A DNA stretch of 13,385 nt from an uncultured Senegalimassilia sp. (GCF_934632265.1 NZ_CAKTYH010000048.1:1-13385), one strand, 5' to 3'. Counted from the first letter of the stretch, positions 1 to 7,484 are shown. The notes: generated by a model not told the origin, from the sequence alone. Numbers and translations: made by a program.

Positions 1-516
1 GACGCGGTAAGCGCCGGCCCCGCGCCTTCGGTGCGCTCTCAGGCGTTTCGTCTGGGGACGATGGGCGCATTGGCCCGTTGTTGGATTGCCTTGGACCGGG
101 TCGTCAAGTTCCGTATGAACTCCCATGCCGCAGGCAGCGTTCTTTCGGATCCCATTGCGGGGTTGTTCAGCCTGCATCTAGTACATAACACCGGTGGAGC
201 CTGGAGCATGTTCTCGGGCGCTACGGCCGCCCTCGGCGTCTTCTCCGTCGTCATGTGCGCGGCGCTTGCCGTTTTTGCGATCCACGAGCGCGCCCGCATC
301 AGCTGGGCCGAGATCATCGGGTTGGGCCTTGTGATAGGCGGTGGCATAGGCAACGCCATCGATCGGTTCGCCTTGGGTTACGTGGTGGACTTCATCGACC
401 TATCGTTTATCGATTTCCCCGTGTTCAATATCGCCGATATCGGCGTGACCTGCGGGTTGGCCTTGTTTTTAATCGCATGGATTGTTCGCGAACGCCAGCA
501 TGAGGAGGTGCGCTAG
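1..516 (+). CDS. lspA: Lipoprotein signal peptidase (signal peptidase II), 5' end open
   Basis: Membrane aspartyl protease that removes the signal peptide from prolipoproteins after lipidation. The frame is open from base 1 to the stop at 514-516, so the true start may lie upstream of the window. A GTG at 31 and an ATG at 61 are possible starts, but starting at the ATG would leave only 11 residues before the first conserved motif and would shorten the first membrane helix. Family motifs seen in order: ALDRVVK (first conserved Asp), LVHNTGGAWSMF (the NTGxA(F/W)S motif), GNAIDR with catalytic Asp at codon 361-363, and FNIADIG with the second catalytic Asp at codon 436-438. Hydrophobic stretches lie between these motifs and near the C-terminus, fitting the usual four-helix protein. 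The stop codon directly abuts the ATG of the next gene, so the two are probably co-transcribed. The lspA-pseudouridine synthase pairing is also known in Firmicutes. Identity is firm; only the N-terminus is uncertain. Confidence 0.92.
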   Translation, partial: DAVSAGPAPSVRSQAFRLGTMGALARCWIALDRVVKFRMNSHAAGSVLSDPIAGLFSLHLVHNTGGAWSMFSGATAALGVFSVVMCAALAVFAIHERARISWAEIIGLGLVIGGGIGNAIDRFALGYVVDFIDLSFIDFPVFNIADIGVTCGLALFLIAWIVRERQHEEVR

Positions 517-1584
517 ATGGGCGCGTTGAAAAGCTATACCGCCTGCGCCGATGATGCCGGTACGCGCATCGACGCCGTGTTGGCGGCGCGCGGGCTGTAT
601 CCAAGCCGCAGCGCTGCGGCCCGAGCCGTGGAAGAGGGCGCGGTCTACGTCAACGGCGCCACCGTCGCCAAGAAGCATACGCTGTGCGCGGGCGATACGG
701 TGGTCTACGAGCTGCCCGATGCCCCAGAGCAGGGCCCGGTGCAAGGACAGGCCATCCCGCTCGATATCCGCTACGAGGATGACGACGTGCTTGTCATCTC
801 CAAGCAGGCCGGCCTTGTGTGCCATCCGTCGGTCGACCATGCCGATGGGACGTTGGTCAATGCCCTGGTATATCATTGCGGCGTCGAGCACCTGTGCAAC
901 GTCCAGGGCGAAAGCGATCGCCCCGGCATCGTGCACCGCCTTGACCGCGACACCACCGGCCTTATGCTGGCCGCCAAAAACGATGCCGCCGGTTTGGCTC
1001 TCATCGCCGATATCCGCGATCGTGCGGTTGATCGTCGCTACCTTGCCTTGGTGCACGGCGTCATCCCGCACGACACCGGGATGATCGATGCACCCATCGC
1101 CCGTTCGCTCAACGAGCGCACGCGCATGGCGGTGCGCGAGTGCCCTTCGGCTCGCGATGCCCTCACCACGTTCCGCGTGCTCGAGCGCTTCGATCACGGT
1201 CCGCGCGACAACGGCTATACGCTCATCGATTGCAAGCTGTACACGGGCAGGACCCATCAGATCCGCGTGCACATGCAGTACGCGAAGCACCCGTTGGTGG
1301 GCGATCCGGTGTACAACTCCGGCGCTCCTAAGGATGCCGACGCGAACTTCGGGTTGGACCGTCAGTTCCTGCATTCCTTCCAAGTGGGCTTCACGCAGCC
1401 CATGACGGGAGAGGACCTGTTCTTCGCCGACAACCTGACCGACGACCTTGCTGCCGTGCTTGACAAGCTTTCGTCTCGCAGCCGTGGTCGTACCGAGGCG
1501 GGTAGGGAAGTGTTCGAGCTGCTGGCTGATGCGCCGCACCCCACGGCGCCGGTACATCATCTGGAGGATTTCGGAGCTATATAG
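517..1584 (+). CDS. rluD: RluA/RluD-family 23S rRNA pseudouridine synthase
   Basis: Converts uridine to pseudouridine in structured RNA, most likely 23S rRNA. At 355 residues the length is normal for the family. An S4-type RNA-binding domain covers roughly residues 12-75 (RIDAVLA, SRSAAARAVEEGAVYVNG, GDTVVYELP). The catalytic domain follows, with the signature HRLDRDTTGLML in which Asp143 (codon 943-945) is the expected catalytic residue. Further family motifs are LVICKQ-like LVISKQAGLVCHP, YLALVHG, TGRTHQIRVHM and HPLVGDPVYN. The ATG starts one base after the lspA stop and is preceded by the Shine-Dalgarno sequence AGGAGGTG at 503-510, inside the end of lspA, so translation is probably coupled. 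The assignment to RluD rather than another RluA-type enzyme is by overall architecture (S4 plus catalytic domain); the exact target uridine cannot be read from sequence. Confidence 0.93.
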   Translation: MGALKSYTACADDAGTRIDAVLAARGLYPSRSAAARAVEEGAVYVNGATVAKKHTLCAGDTVVYELPDAPEQGPVQGQAIPLDIRYEDDDVLVISKQAGLVCHPSVDHADGTLVNALVYHCGVEHLCNVQGESDRPGIVHRLDRDTTGLMLAAKNDAAGLALIADIRDRAVDRRYLALVHGVIPHDTGMIDAPIARSLNERTRMAVRECPSARDALTTFRVLERFDHGPRDNGYTLIDCKLYTGRTHQIRVHMQYAKHPLVGDPVYNSGAPKDADANFGLDRQFLHSFQVGFTQPMTGEDLFFADNLTDDLAAVLDKLSSRSRGRTEAGREVFELLADAPHPTAPVHHLEDFGAI

Positions 1585-1592
1585 TATTTGGT

Positions 1593-1616
1593 AACGTGTT
1601 TGCGTGCAGACACGTT
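1593..1616 (+). repeat. Inverted repeat downstream of the pseudouridine synthase gene
   Basis: AACGTGT at 1593-1599 pairs perfectly with ACACGTT at 1610-1616 around a 10-base loop. It begins 9 bases after the stop codon and lies 5 bases before the terminator stem at 1622. It has no T-tract of its own. It may stabilise the mRNA 3' end or be a binding site; no function is visible. Confidence 0.5.
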
Positions 1617-1621
1617 GCATC

Positions 1622-1651
1622 AGGCGGCTGTTGAAGCCGCCTTCTTGTTTT
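1622..1651 (+). terminator. Rho-independent terminator after the lspA operon
   Basis: A perfect 8-bp stem, AGGCGGCT (1622-1629) with AGCCGCCT (1635-1642), has a 5-base loop and is followed by TCTTGTTTT (1643-1651). The G+C-rich stem plus T-rich tail fits an intrinsic terminator ending the lspA-rluD transcript before hemH. Confidence 0.8.
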
Positions 1652-1678
1652 CGCAGGTGAAGTTTGGAGACGGTTGCT

Positions 1679-2710
1679 ATGACGGCATATGAGACACCGC
1701 GTATCGGCATATTGCTCGCGAACACGGGCACGCCGAAAAGCCCAGAGCCGCGTGACGTGCGCAGGTATCTGGGCAGGTTTTTGATGGACGAGCGCATACG
1801 GCCCATGGCCAAGGCCCCATGGTCGCTGATCCTGCATCTGTTCATTCTTCCCACGCGTTCGGTGAGGTCGGGGAAGAAGTACGAGAAGATTTGGACTGAA
1901 TCCGGATCGCCGTTCGATGTGGAGCATGCCAAGCTTCGCACCCTGCTGGAGCAGCGTCTACAAGGCGACGGCGTTGATGTGCGGGTCCAGGTCGGGCAAA
2001 GCTATGGCGAGGACTCCATCGAGCAGGCGCTTGCCTCCCTCCGCGAGCAAGGTTGCACGCAGGTGGTGGCGCTTCCCCTGTATCCGCAAAGCGCCCATTC
2101 GACCACGCTAAGCGTCAAGGATGGTGTTGCTGCGGCTATGACCGAACTGTCATGGCAGGTGCCGGTGGCGTTCGTGGATTCGTACGGAATGGATAGCGCC
2201 TATGTCGAAGCGGTCGCTCAAACCGTTTCGGCTGCGGGCTTTAACGCTCAGGCAGGCGATAGGCTGCTGTTCAACTACCACTCCATCCCGATTAAAGATA
2301 TCGAGCAAGGCGACACCTACGAACCTCAGACCGGGGCGACCGCATTGGCGGTGGCGGGCCATCTGCGCCTTGAGCGTGAGCAATGGACCATCGGCTATAA
2401 CTGCCGATTCGACAAAAGCCGTGAATGGCTTCAACCTTTCACTAAAGGCGTTCTCACGCGTTGGGCACAGGCGCGAGAAGGCCGCGTCTTCATGGTTTGC
2501 CCGAATTTCGCGGTAGATTGCCTTGAAACCCTTTATGATATCGATTACGAGTTGGTGCCCTGGTACCGTCAGGCTGTTGAACAGGCAGGGCGTTCGTACG
2601 AGGGCAGTGAGCTCGTGTATGTTCCGTGCCTCAACGGCACGCCGATGCATGCTTCGGTGCTGGCGCATGTGCTTGCACCGTATTTGACCGGGAAGGACCA
2701 TCATGAGTAG
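1679..2710 (+). CDS. hemH: Ferrochelatase
   Basis: Inserts Fe2+ into a porphyrin at the end of heme synthesis. Family motifs: LLANTGTP near the N-terminus, VRRYLGRFLMDERI, SGSPF, LPLYPQSAHSTT, FNYHSIP with the catalytic His (codon 2279-2281, residue 201), and MVCPNFAVDCLETLYDI with the conserved Glu (codon 2525-2527, residue 283). The C-terminal pattern (NCRF..SREWLQPFT, then CPNFAVDCLETL, YVPCLN.TPMH) resembles the E. coli-type protoporphyrin ferrochelatase from memory. It is not obviously the coproporphyrin ferrochelatase of most actinobacteria. The ATG at 1679 is preferred because GGAG (1666-1669) sits 9 bases upstream. An in-frame TTG at 1664, with AGGTGA upstream, would add 5 residues. 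At 343 residues the length is normal. The gene overlaps the start of coaBC by 8 bases, implying one transcript. The substrate porphyrin cannot be decided here. Confidence 0.9.
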   Translation: MTAYETPRIGILLANTGTPKSPEPRDVRRYLGRFLMDERIRPMAKAPWSLILHLFILPTRSVRSGKKYEKIWTESGSPFDVEHAKLRTLLEQRLQGDGVDVRVQVGQSYGEDSIEQALASLREQGCTQVVALPLYPQSAHSTTLSVKDGVAAAMTELSWQVPVAFVDSYGMDSAYVEAVAQTVSAAGFNAQAGDRLLFNYHSIPIKDIEQGDTYEPQTGATALAVAGHLRLEREQWTIGYNCRFDKSREWLQPFTKGVLTRWAQAREGRVFMVCPNFAVDCLETLYDIDYELVPWYRQAVEQAGRSYEGSELVYVPCLNGTPMHASVLAHVLAPYLTGKDHHE

Positions 2711-3914
2711 CGAGGCTGCAAAACCTCAGAAAACCGTGCTGCTGGGCGTTACCGGCGGCATTGCCGCATATAAATCCTGCGAGATCGTCCGCGGCCTTCA
2801 AAAGGCCGGGGTTCGCGTGAAGGTGTGCATGACCGAGCATGCCACGCGCTTCGTCGACCCCGTCACCTTCCGTTCGCTTACCCACGAGAAGGTGGCGGTC
2901 GACCTGTTCGACGACCCCAGCGATCCCATTCACCATATCTCGCTTGCCGAGGAGGCCGACGCCTTCGTTATCGCCCCTTGCACGGCCAACGTCCTGGCCA
3001 AGCTTGCAAACGGCATCGCGGACGACCTCCTTACCACCACTGCCTTGGCATGCACGGCTCCGCTCGTGTTGGCTCCTGCCATGAACGTGCATATGTACGA
3101 GGCAGCCGCCACGCGCTACAACATCGGCAAGCTTCGCATCCGCGGCGCCGTGTTCGTCGAGGCCGATGAGGGCTATTTGGCATGCGGCGATGTGGGACGC
3201 GGGCGTTTGGCCGATCCGGCCGCCATCGTTGCGCGCACGCTCGAGGTTCTTGGCGTGAAGCAGGACCTTGAGGGGAAGCACATCATGATCACCGCCGGGC
3301 CCACCGTCGAGCCCATCGACCCGGTGCGCTATATCTCCAACCGTTCCAGCGGCAAGACGGGGTATGCCATCGCGCGTGCCGCTCGCCGGCGCGGCGCCCG
3401 TGTGACGCTGATCTCCGGCCCGGTCTCCATCCCCGCCCCCTCGGACGTCCATGTGGTGCATGTGAGCACCGCGCTTGAGATGATGCAGGCCTGCGAAGAG
3501 GCGTTTCCCTCAGCGGATATCGCGCTGTTCTCTGCGGCCGTAGCCGATATGCGCCCAGCCCATGCTGCAGACCACAAGCTGAAGAAGGGCGCGGCGGATG
3601 CGGACTTGGGAACCATCCAGCTTGTTGAGAACCCGGACATCCTGGCAACGCTCGGGGCGAAGAAGGGCCCGCATCAGGTTGTGGTGGGCTTCGCCGCCGA
3701 AACCGACAACGTCATCGCCAATGCCCAGGCGAAGCTGGTGAAGAAGAACGCCGACGTTATCGTGGCCAACCGCGTGGGCGAGGGCCTGGCGTTCGGCACC
3801 GACGACAACGCCGTATGCTTCGTAGACGCCGAAGAGGTTGACGAGACGCCCAGCATGCCCAAGGACAAGCTGGCGGATGTCATCCTCGACCATGCCTTGG
3901 ACTACCTCCGCTAG
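2703..3914 (+). CDS. coaBC: Bifunctional phosphopantothenoylcysteine decarboxylase / phosphopantothenate-cysteine ligase
   Basis: Carries out two consecutive steps of coenzyme A synthesis: CoaB couples 4'-phosphopantothenate to cysteine, and CoaC decarboxylates the product using FMN. The 403-residue length matches the fused Dfp/CoaBC family. The N-terminal flavoprotein domain (about 1-185) shows LLGVTGGIAAYKS, the active-site HHISL (His78), the PAMN motif with Asn128, and ACGDVGRGRLADP with Cys161. These sit at a constant +3 offset from E. coli Dfp H75, N125 and C158. The C-terminal ligase domain starts near residue 190 with ITAGPTVEPIDPVRYISNRSSGKTG, then FSAAVADMRP, HKLKKG, VENPDIL and VGFAAET. 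The ATG lies inside the last codons of hemH with GGGAAGG at 2690-2696. All catalytic residues appear intact. Confidence 0.97.
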   Translation: MSSEAAKPQKTVLLGVTGGIAAYKSCEIVRGLQKAGVRVKVCMTEHATRFVDPVTFRSLTHEKVAVDLFDDPSDPIHHISLAEEADAFVIAPCTANVLAKLANGIADDLLTTTALACTAPLVLAPAMNVHMYEAAATRYNIGKLRIRGAVFVEADEGYLACGDVGRGRLADPAAIVARTLEVLGVKQDLEGKHIMITAGPTVEPIDPVRYISNRSSGKTGYAIARAARRRGARVTLISGPVSIPAPSDVHVVHVSTALEMMQACEEAFPSADIALFSAAVADMRPAHAADHKLKKGAADADLGTIQLVENPDILATLGAKKGPHQVVVGFAAETDNVIANAQAKLVKKNADVIVANRVGEGLAFGTDDNAVCFVDAEEVDETPSMPKDKLADVILDHALDYLR

Positions 3915-3917
3915 GCT

Positions 3918-3957
3918 TTCAGCCGTAGTTGCTCTGCGCCTACGGCTGAACTTTCTC
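3918..3957 (+). terminator. Hairpin terminator after coaBC
   Basis: A perfect 11-bp stem joins TTCAGCCGTAG (3918-3928) with CTACGGCTGAA (3940-3950) around an 11-base loop. A short pyrimidine run CTTTCTC follows. The stem starts 4 bases past the coaBC stop. The T-tail is weak for a classical intrinsic terminator, but stem and position support a transcript end for hemH-coaBC. Confidence 0.65.
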
Positions 3958-3988
3958 GCAAATCGCGAAAAAGTTTGAAATTACCTCT

Positions 3989-4018
3989 TGCGCGCTTTCG
4001 TGGTTTTGGTATTATAAA
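3989..4018 (+). promoter_or_regulatory. Candidate promoter of the tRNA-Pro gene
   Basis: TTGCGC (3989-3994) as -35 and TATAAA (4013-4018), or the overlapping TTATAA at 4012-4017, as -10 give a 17-18 base spacer. The start of transcription would fall near 4025, leaving a leader of roughly 25-30 bases before the tRNA at 4052. The local sequence is clearly A+T richer than its surroundings. Confidence 0.5.
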
Positions 4019-4051
4019 CGAGCTGCTTCGGACAGCGGCAATTTGAAAGTT

Positions 4052-4128
<77 letters not shown>

Positions 4129-4136
4129 GCTTACAC

Positions 4137-4176
4137 AAGCGGGTCTCAAGATTTCTTGAGACCCGCTTTTCTTTTA
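4137..4176 (+). terminator. Strong intrinsic terminator of the tRNA-Pro gene
   Basis: A perfect 14-bp stem (4137-4150 paired with 4155-4168, core GCGGGTCTCAAG) has a 4-base ATTT loop and is followed by TTCTTTTA. It begins 9 bases after the tRNA CCA end and is the clearest intrinsic terminator in the window. Confidence 0.92.
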
Positions 4177-4215
4177 CTACGACAGACTCGATATTGCATC
4201 CCGATAGGCCCCATC

Positions 4216-4345
4216 CGCATGTTGCGGCTGTAACGTTTGCTTTTTGCACGCCTCGCATGTCGCAGCCTCGGCTTTAGTTTTGCGAGCGCTTCGCATGTGA
4301 TTGCCTCGGCTGTTGTGTTTCGAGCGCTCCGCATGGCGCATGCTA
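4216..4345 (+). repeat. Degenerate direct repeat, exact 38-base period
   Basis: CGCATG recurs at 4216, 4254, 4292 and 4330, each exactly 38 bases apart, giving three full units and a partial fourth. Units 2 and 3 agree at 29 of 38 positions, sharing CGCATGT, GCCTCGGCT and CGAGCGCT. Units 1 and 2 agree at 23 of 38. The junction between units 2 and 3 is an imperfect palindrome, GCGAGCGCTTCGC. No convincing protein is encoded across it. It lies between the tRNA terminator and the lipoprotein gene, about 110 bases before the likely promoter of the latter. Confidence 0.7.
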
Positions 4346-4451
4346 TCTACCGATGACGCTACATCTTCGTCTCTGGGAGCGGCCCTACATTTCGATATTG
4401 CGACGAGTCATGTGATTCGCCGTTTTTCCGAGGTAACACCTATGATTCGGT

Positions 4452-4457
4452 TATACT
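4452..4457 (+). promoter_or_regulatory. Candidate -10 element for the lipoprotein-kinase operon
   Basis: TATACT differs from the -10 consensus by one base and lies 26 bases before the chosen ATG at 4484. No good -35 element is seen at 16-18 bases upstream, so the promoter may need an activator. If used, it would rule out an upstream in-frame ATG at 4442 as the protein start. Confidence 0.35.
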
Positions 4458-4483
4458 GCGTAGGGGGTGTCAGCGAGGTAAGG

Positions 4484-5320
4484 ATGCACATGGGTAGCAA
4501 GAAGCTGTTCGCGCTTATTGCGCTAATCGCCGTTTTGGCGTTGTTGGCGTGCGCGCTTGCTGCCTGTGTTTTCCCAAATCCAAACGAAACTTCGGATTCA
4601 AACGAGTTGAAAACCCTCGTGATCGGCACCGATCCCTACCCGCCGTTCGTCTCCGACGATGCTGAAGGCAATCCCAGCGGCATCGATGTCGATATCCTCA
4701 CCGAGGCGCTTGGCCGTATCGGCTATAAACCTGAGTTCAAATATATCGCTTGGGAGAAGAAAAACGAGATGCTTGCCAGCGGCGAGCTTGACTGCATCGC
4801 CGGCTGCTTCTCGATGACGGGGCGCGAAGAGGACTATCGTTGGGCTGGACCCTATATGAAAAGCCGCCAAGTCGTCGCCGTTGAGCCTTCGAGTTCCATT
4901 ACCACGTTCGCCGATCTTGAGGGTAAGATCATTGCCGTGCAATCCACCACCAAGCCTGAAGGCATCCTGCTGAATCGCACGAACCCCGACGTGCCGGAGG
5001 TGGCGGGCGTTCTGAGCTTCTCCGACCGCTCCTACCTTGTCCCTGCTCTCTTGAAGGGTTACGTGGACGCCATTGCAGCTCATGAGACCTCAATCTTGCA
5101 ATACGAGCAGGATTATGGGGTCGATGTGCGCATCCTCGATGATTCCTTGCTCGATGTCGGCCTTGGGTGCGCGTTCGATCTGAACGACGATCGCGGTATC
5201 GATGTTGCGCTTGCGGGCGCGTTTCGGGACATGATAGACGATGGCACCATGCGCGCGATCCTTTCGAAGTACTTCGATGATCCCTCGCCGTATCTGTGGG
5301 TAGGAGATGCGCGTGGCTAG
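4484..5320 (+). CDS. Family 3 extracellular solute-binding lipoprotein
   Basis: A secreted, membrane-anchored ligand-binding protein of the SBP_bac_3 type, the family that usually binds polar amino acids for ABC importers. From the ATG at 4484 it has 278 residues. The start is set by GAGG at 4475-4478; an ATG at 4490 is an equal alternative. A lysine-containing N-terminus and hydrophobic core (residues 8-25) end in the lipobox LAAC with Cys28. The mature domain begins after an Asn/Ser-rich linker with LVIGTDPYPPFV, followed by GIDVDILTEALGRIGY, ASGELDCIAGCFSMTGRE..Y.WAGPYM and FADLEGKIIAVQSTT, all standard for the family. The C-terminus has the usual amphipathic stretch MRAILSKYFDDPSPY. No permease or ATPase gene is next to it; the kinase gene overlaps its end instead. 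It may therefore present ligand to that kinase, which is inference. The ligand is unknown. Confidence 0.88.
   Translation: MHMGSKKLFALIALIAVLALLACALAACVFPNPNETSDSNELKTLVIGTDPYPPFVSDDAEGNPSGIDVDILTEALGRIGYKPEFKYIAWEKKNEMLASGELDCIAGCFSMTGREEDYRWAGPYMKSRQVVAVEPSSSITTFADLEGKIIAVQSTTKPEGILLNRTNPDVPEVAGVLSFSDRSYLVPALLKGYVDAIAAHETSILQYEQDYGVDVRILDDSLLDVGLGCAFDLNDDRGIDVALAGAFRDMIDDGTMRAILSKYFDDPSPYLWVGDARG
5302..5306 (+). promoter_or_regulatory. Ribosome binding site that decides the kinase start
   Basis: AGGAG directly touches the ATG at 5307, which is too close for initiation there. It is 6 bases from the in-frame GTG at 5313. GTG is therefore the better start, and it overlaps the lipoprotein gene stop (5318-5320). 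Confidence 0.7.
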
Positions 5321-7484
5321 AAACAATCACCTTGGCAGACGCTTTTGGGCAATCGTCGTCGCCGTTGGGGTTGCGGTGGCGTGCGTGAGCGGGTTGATCG
5401 GCTTCGGCTCGATGTTCCGGCAAGCTGCCGAGCGCTCCGACAACGTGGTCGCCTTCGCGAAATCGCAGAGTCTGATATATGATTCGTTCAATGATTCCGC
5501 TGCTATGACCAGTCAGGTGCTTGCGCTTGAGAACGCGGCGCAACTGGCTCGTAATATCTCCTATGGCATCGACGGCGTCGACCAAGGCGGTCTTGAGCGT
5601 TCCGTACGGCAACTCGGCTTGTCGAACGCTTTCGTGCTGTCCGCTGATGGTCAGCTTGCGTGGTCGTACTCCAATAACGACGTCACGTTCGACATGGTGC
5701 AACGGGAAGTGACGGACGAAGTCGCCCTCAAAGTGATCGATGATCCTAGGAGAATGTACGCTATGCGTATCGTTTTAGATGACGGCTCGTATATCGATGT
5801 GGGTTGTGCGGCGCGTATCGACGAGCCGGGCGTGGTCGTTGCGGGTTACTACACAAGCGAGACGTTCTCGAATCGCTATCTGCTGTCGTTGCAGAATATG
5901 CTGGCGGGCTACGATGTGCGGGGCAGCGGCGATATCGTCGTGGAATCCGACGGCAAGGTGGTGGCTGCCAATATGCTCCCGAATCAGGTGAGCGGGGATA
6001 TCCAGCTCGATCCCGTTGATGCGAAGGTCGTCGAGGACATTAAAAGCCGCTGCGCGCTCGGTGAGACCGCGCTGTTGCTTTCAGGGTCGAAGCTTTATAT
6101 CGCCTCCCTTGACAAGGCACGTGATTACTACGTGTACACATTCGTGCCCGTTTCGTCTCGTTTGGGCGAAGTTGCCGGGTTCACGGCCGTCGTCCTTGCG
6201 CTGTACAGCGTCGTTGTCGCCGTGTTCGCTCTTTCCAGGCGAAAATCCGAGCACGAGCACCTTCACGAGCTCGTGGTGCAGGAGCGCGAATACGCGGAAC
6301 GCCTTGCGAGGTCGGCACACCAGGCGCAAAGCGCCAACCGTGCGAAGACCGAGTTCCTGCAGCGTATGAGCCATGATATCCGTACGCCTATCAACGGTAT
6401 CCGGGGTATGGTGGAAGTTGCCAACGCCTACGACAACGACCTGGCCAAACAGCGCGATTGCCGGCAGAAGATATGGGCGGCATCGGGCATCCTTTCCGAC
6501 TTGGTCAATGAGGTCCTCGACATGAGCAAACTCGAAAGCGGCGAAGTGAAGCTCGATCTGCGTCCCGTGAATCTCATAGAGCTCATCAACGAGGTTTGGC
6601 AAATCATGGAACGTCAGGCGCAGCAACATGGCGTGACCATCAGCTGCGATCTAAGCGGGGTCGTCCATCCCTCTATCGTGGCAAGCCCGCTTCATTTGAA
6701 ACGGCTGATCATGAACATCGCCAGCAATGCGGTGAAATACAACAAGCCGGGCGGTTCGGTACGCGTCACCTGCACGGAGCATGCGCACGAAGGCGAAGTC
6801 GCCACGTACGATATCGTCATCGCCGATACCGGCATCGGCATGAGCTCGGATTTCCAGGCGCGCATGTTCGAACCGTTTGCGCGAGAGCAGCAAAAGGACG
6901 CCGAGCATGCGACGGGCTCTGGTTTGGGAACCTCGATCGCCAAGCAGCTTGCGGAGCTTATGGGCGGCAGCGTTGCATACGAGAGCAGATTGGGAGTAGG
7001 CACAACCTGCACCATCACCTTGCCGTTGGCCGTCGACTTCGAAGCACCATCAGGGCCGGGTGATCGTCATGCGTCCGATACGGTCACCTTAGAGGGTTTG
7101 AGCGTGCTGCTGGTCGAGGATAACGATCTGAATCGTGAAATCGCGGAATTCGTGCTCTCAAATGCCGGAGCGAGGGTGACATGCGTTGATGACGGCATCG
7201 AGGCGGTACACGCGTTCGGGCAGGCGGATGCAGGTACCTACGATTTGATTCTCATGGACATCATGATGCCCAATATGGACGGATACGAGGCAACGCGCGC
7301 CATTCGTTCGCTTGCACGCGAGGATGCGCGTACCGTTGCCATCGTGGCCATGAGCGCCAACGCCTTCACCGAGGACAAGGTCCGTTGTCGTGAGGCCGGC
7401 ATGGACGAACATCTTGCCAAACCAATCGATTCGCAGAAGCTCATCAACGCCCTTACGAAGATCATGGCGGGTAAGACGAGATAG
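5313..7484 (+). CDS. Membrane hybrid histidine kinase with C-terminal receiver domain
   Basis: A sensor kinase that autophosphorylates and passes phosphate to its own receiver. It has 723 residues from the GTG. Membrane helix 1 is at about 11-32 and helix 2 at about 286-309. They enclose roughly 250 extracytoplasmic residues with a strand pattern (DIVVESDGKVVAAN, YYVYTFVPVSSRL) that suggests a Cache-like sensor; this is inference. A charged linker leads to the HisKA domain with H-box SHDIRTPINGI (His354). The ATPase domain follows: N-box NIASNAVKYN, G1 DTGIGM, F-box FEPF, G2 GSGLGTSI (from residue 535). The receiver, about 596-715, has the acidic pair in VEDND, phospho-acceptor Asp649 in LILMDIMMP, and Lys703 in HLAKPID. 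There is no Hpt or DNA-binding output, so a separate partner must carry the signal on. Its 8-base overlap with the lipoprotein gene argues for coupled expression and a shared function. Confidence 0.93.
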   Translation: MARNNHLGRRFWAIVVAVGVAVACVSGLIGFGSMFRQAAERSDNVVAFAKSQSLIYDSFNDSAAMTSQVLALENAAQLARNISYGIDGVDQGGLERSVRQLGLSNAFVLSADGQLAWSYSNNDVTFDMVQREVTDEVALKVIDDPRRMYAMRIVLDDGSYIDVGCAARIDEPGVVVAGYYTSETFSNRYLLSLQNMLAGYDVRGSGDIVVESDGKVVAANMLPNQVSGDIQLDPVDAKVVEDIKSRCALGETALLLSGSKLYIASLDKARDYYVYTFVPVSSRLGEVAGFTAVVLALYSVVVAVFALSRRKSEHEHLHELVVQEREYAERLARSAHQAQSANRAKTEFLQRMSHDIRTPINGIRGMVEVANAYDNDLAKQRDCRQKIWAASGILSDLVNEVLDMSKLESGEVKLDLRPVNLIELINEVWQIMERQAQQHGVTISCDLSGVVHPSIVASPLHLKRLIMNIASNAVKYNKPGGSVRVTCTEHAHEGEVATYDIVIADTGIGMSSDFQARMFEPFAREQQKDAEHATGSGLGTSIAKQLAELMGGSVAYESRLGVGTTCTITLPLAVDFEAPSGPGDRHASDTVTLEGLSVLLVEDNDLNREIAEFVLSNAGARVTCVDDGIEAVHAFGQADAGTYDLILMDIMMPNMDGYEATRAIRSLAREDARTVAIVAMSANAFTEDKVRCREAGMDEHLAKPIDSQKLINALTKIMAGKTR

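Noticed and set aside
469..1941. 490-codon open frame on the - strand
   Set aside because: It is antisense to three recognised genes (lspA end, rluD, hemH start) and crosses a terminator hairpin; no domain is recognisable.
4216..4345. Possible small CRISPR array
   Set aside because: The similarity runs across the whole 38-base unit rather than as conserved repeats with unique spacers, the units are diverged, and there are no cas genes.
4301..4483. Upstream extension of the lipoprotein frame
   Set aside because: It would place non-hydrophobic residues before the signal peptide and run through the 38-base repeat. The ribosome site and candidate -10 both point to 4484 or 4490.
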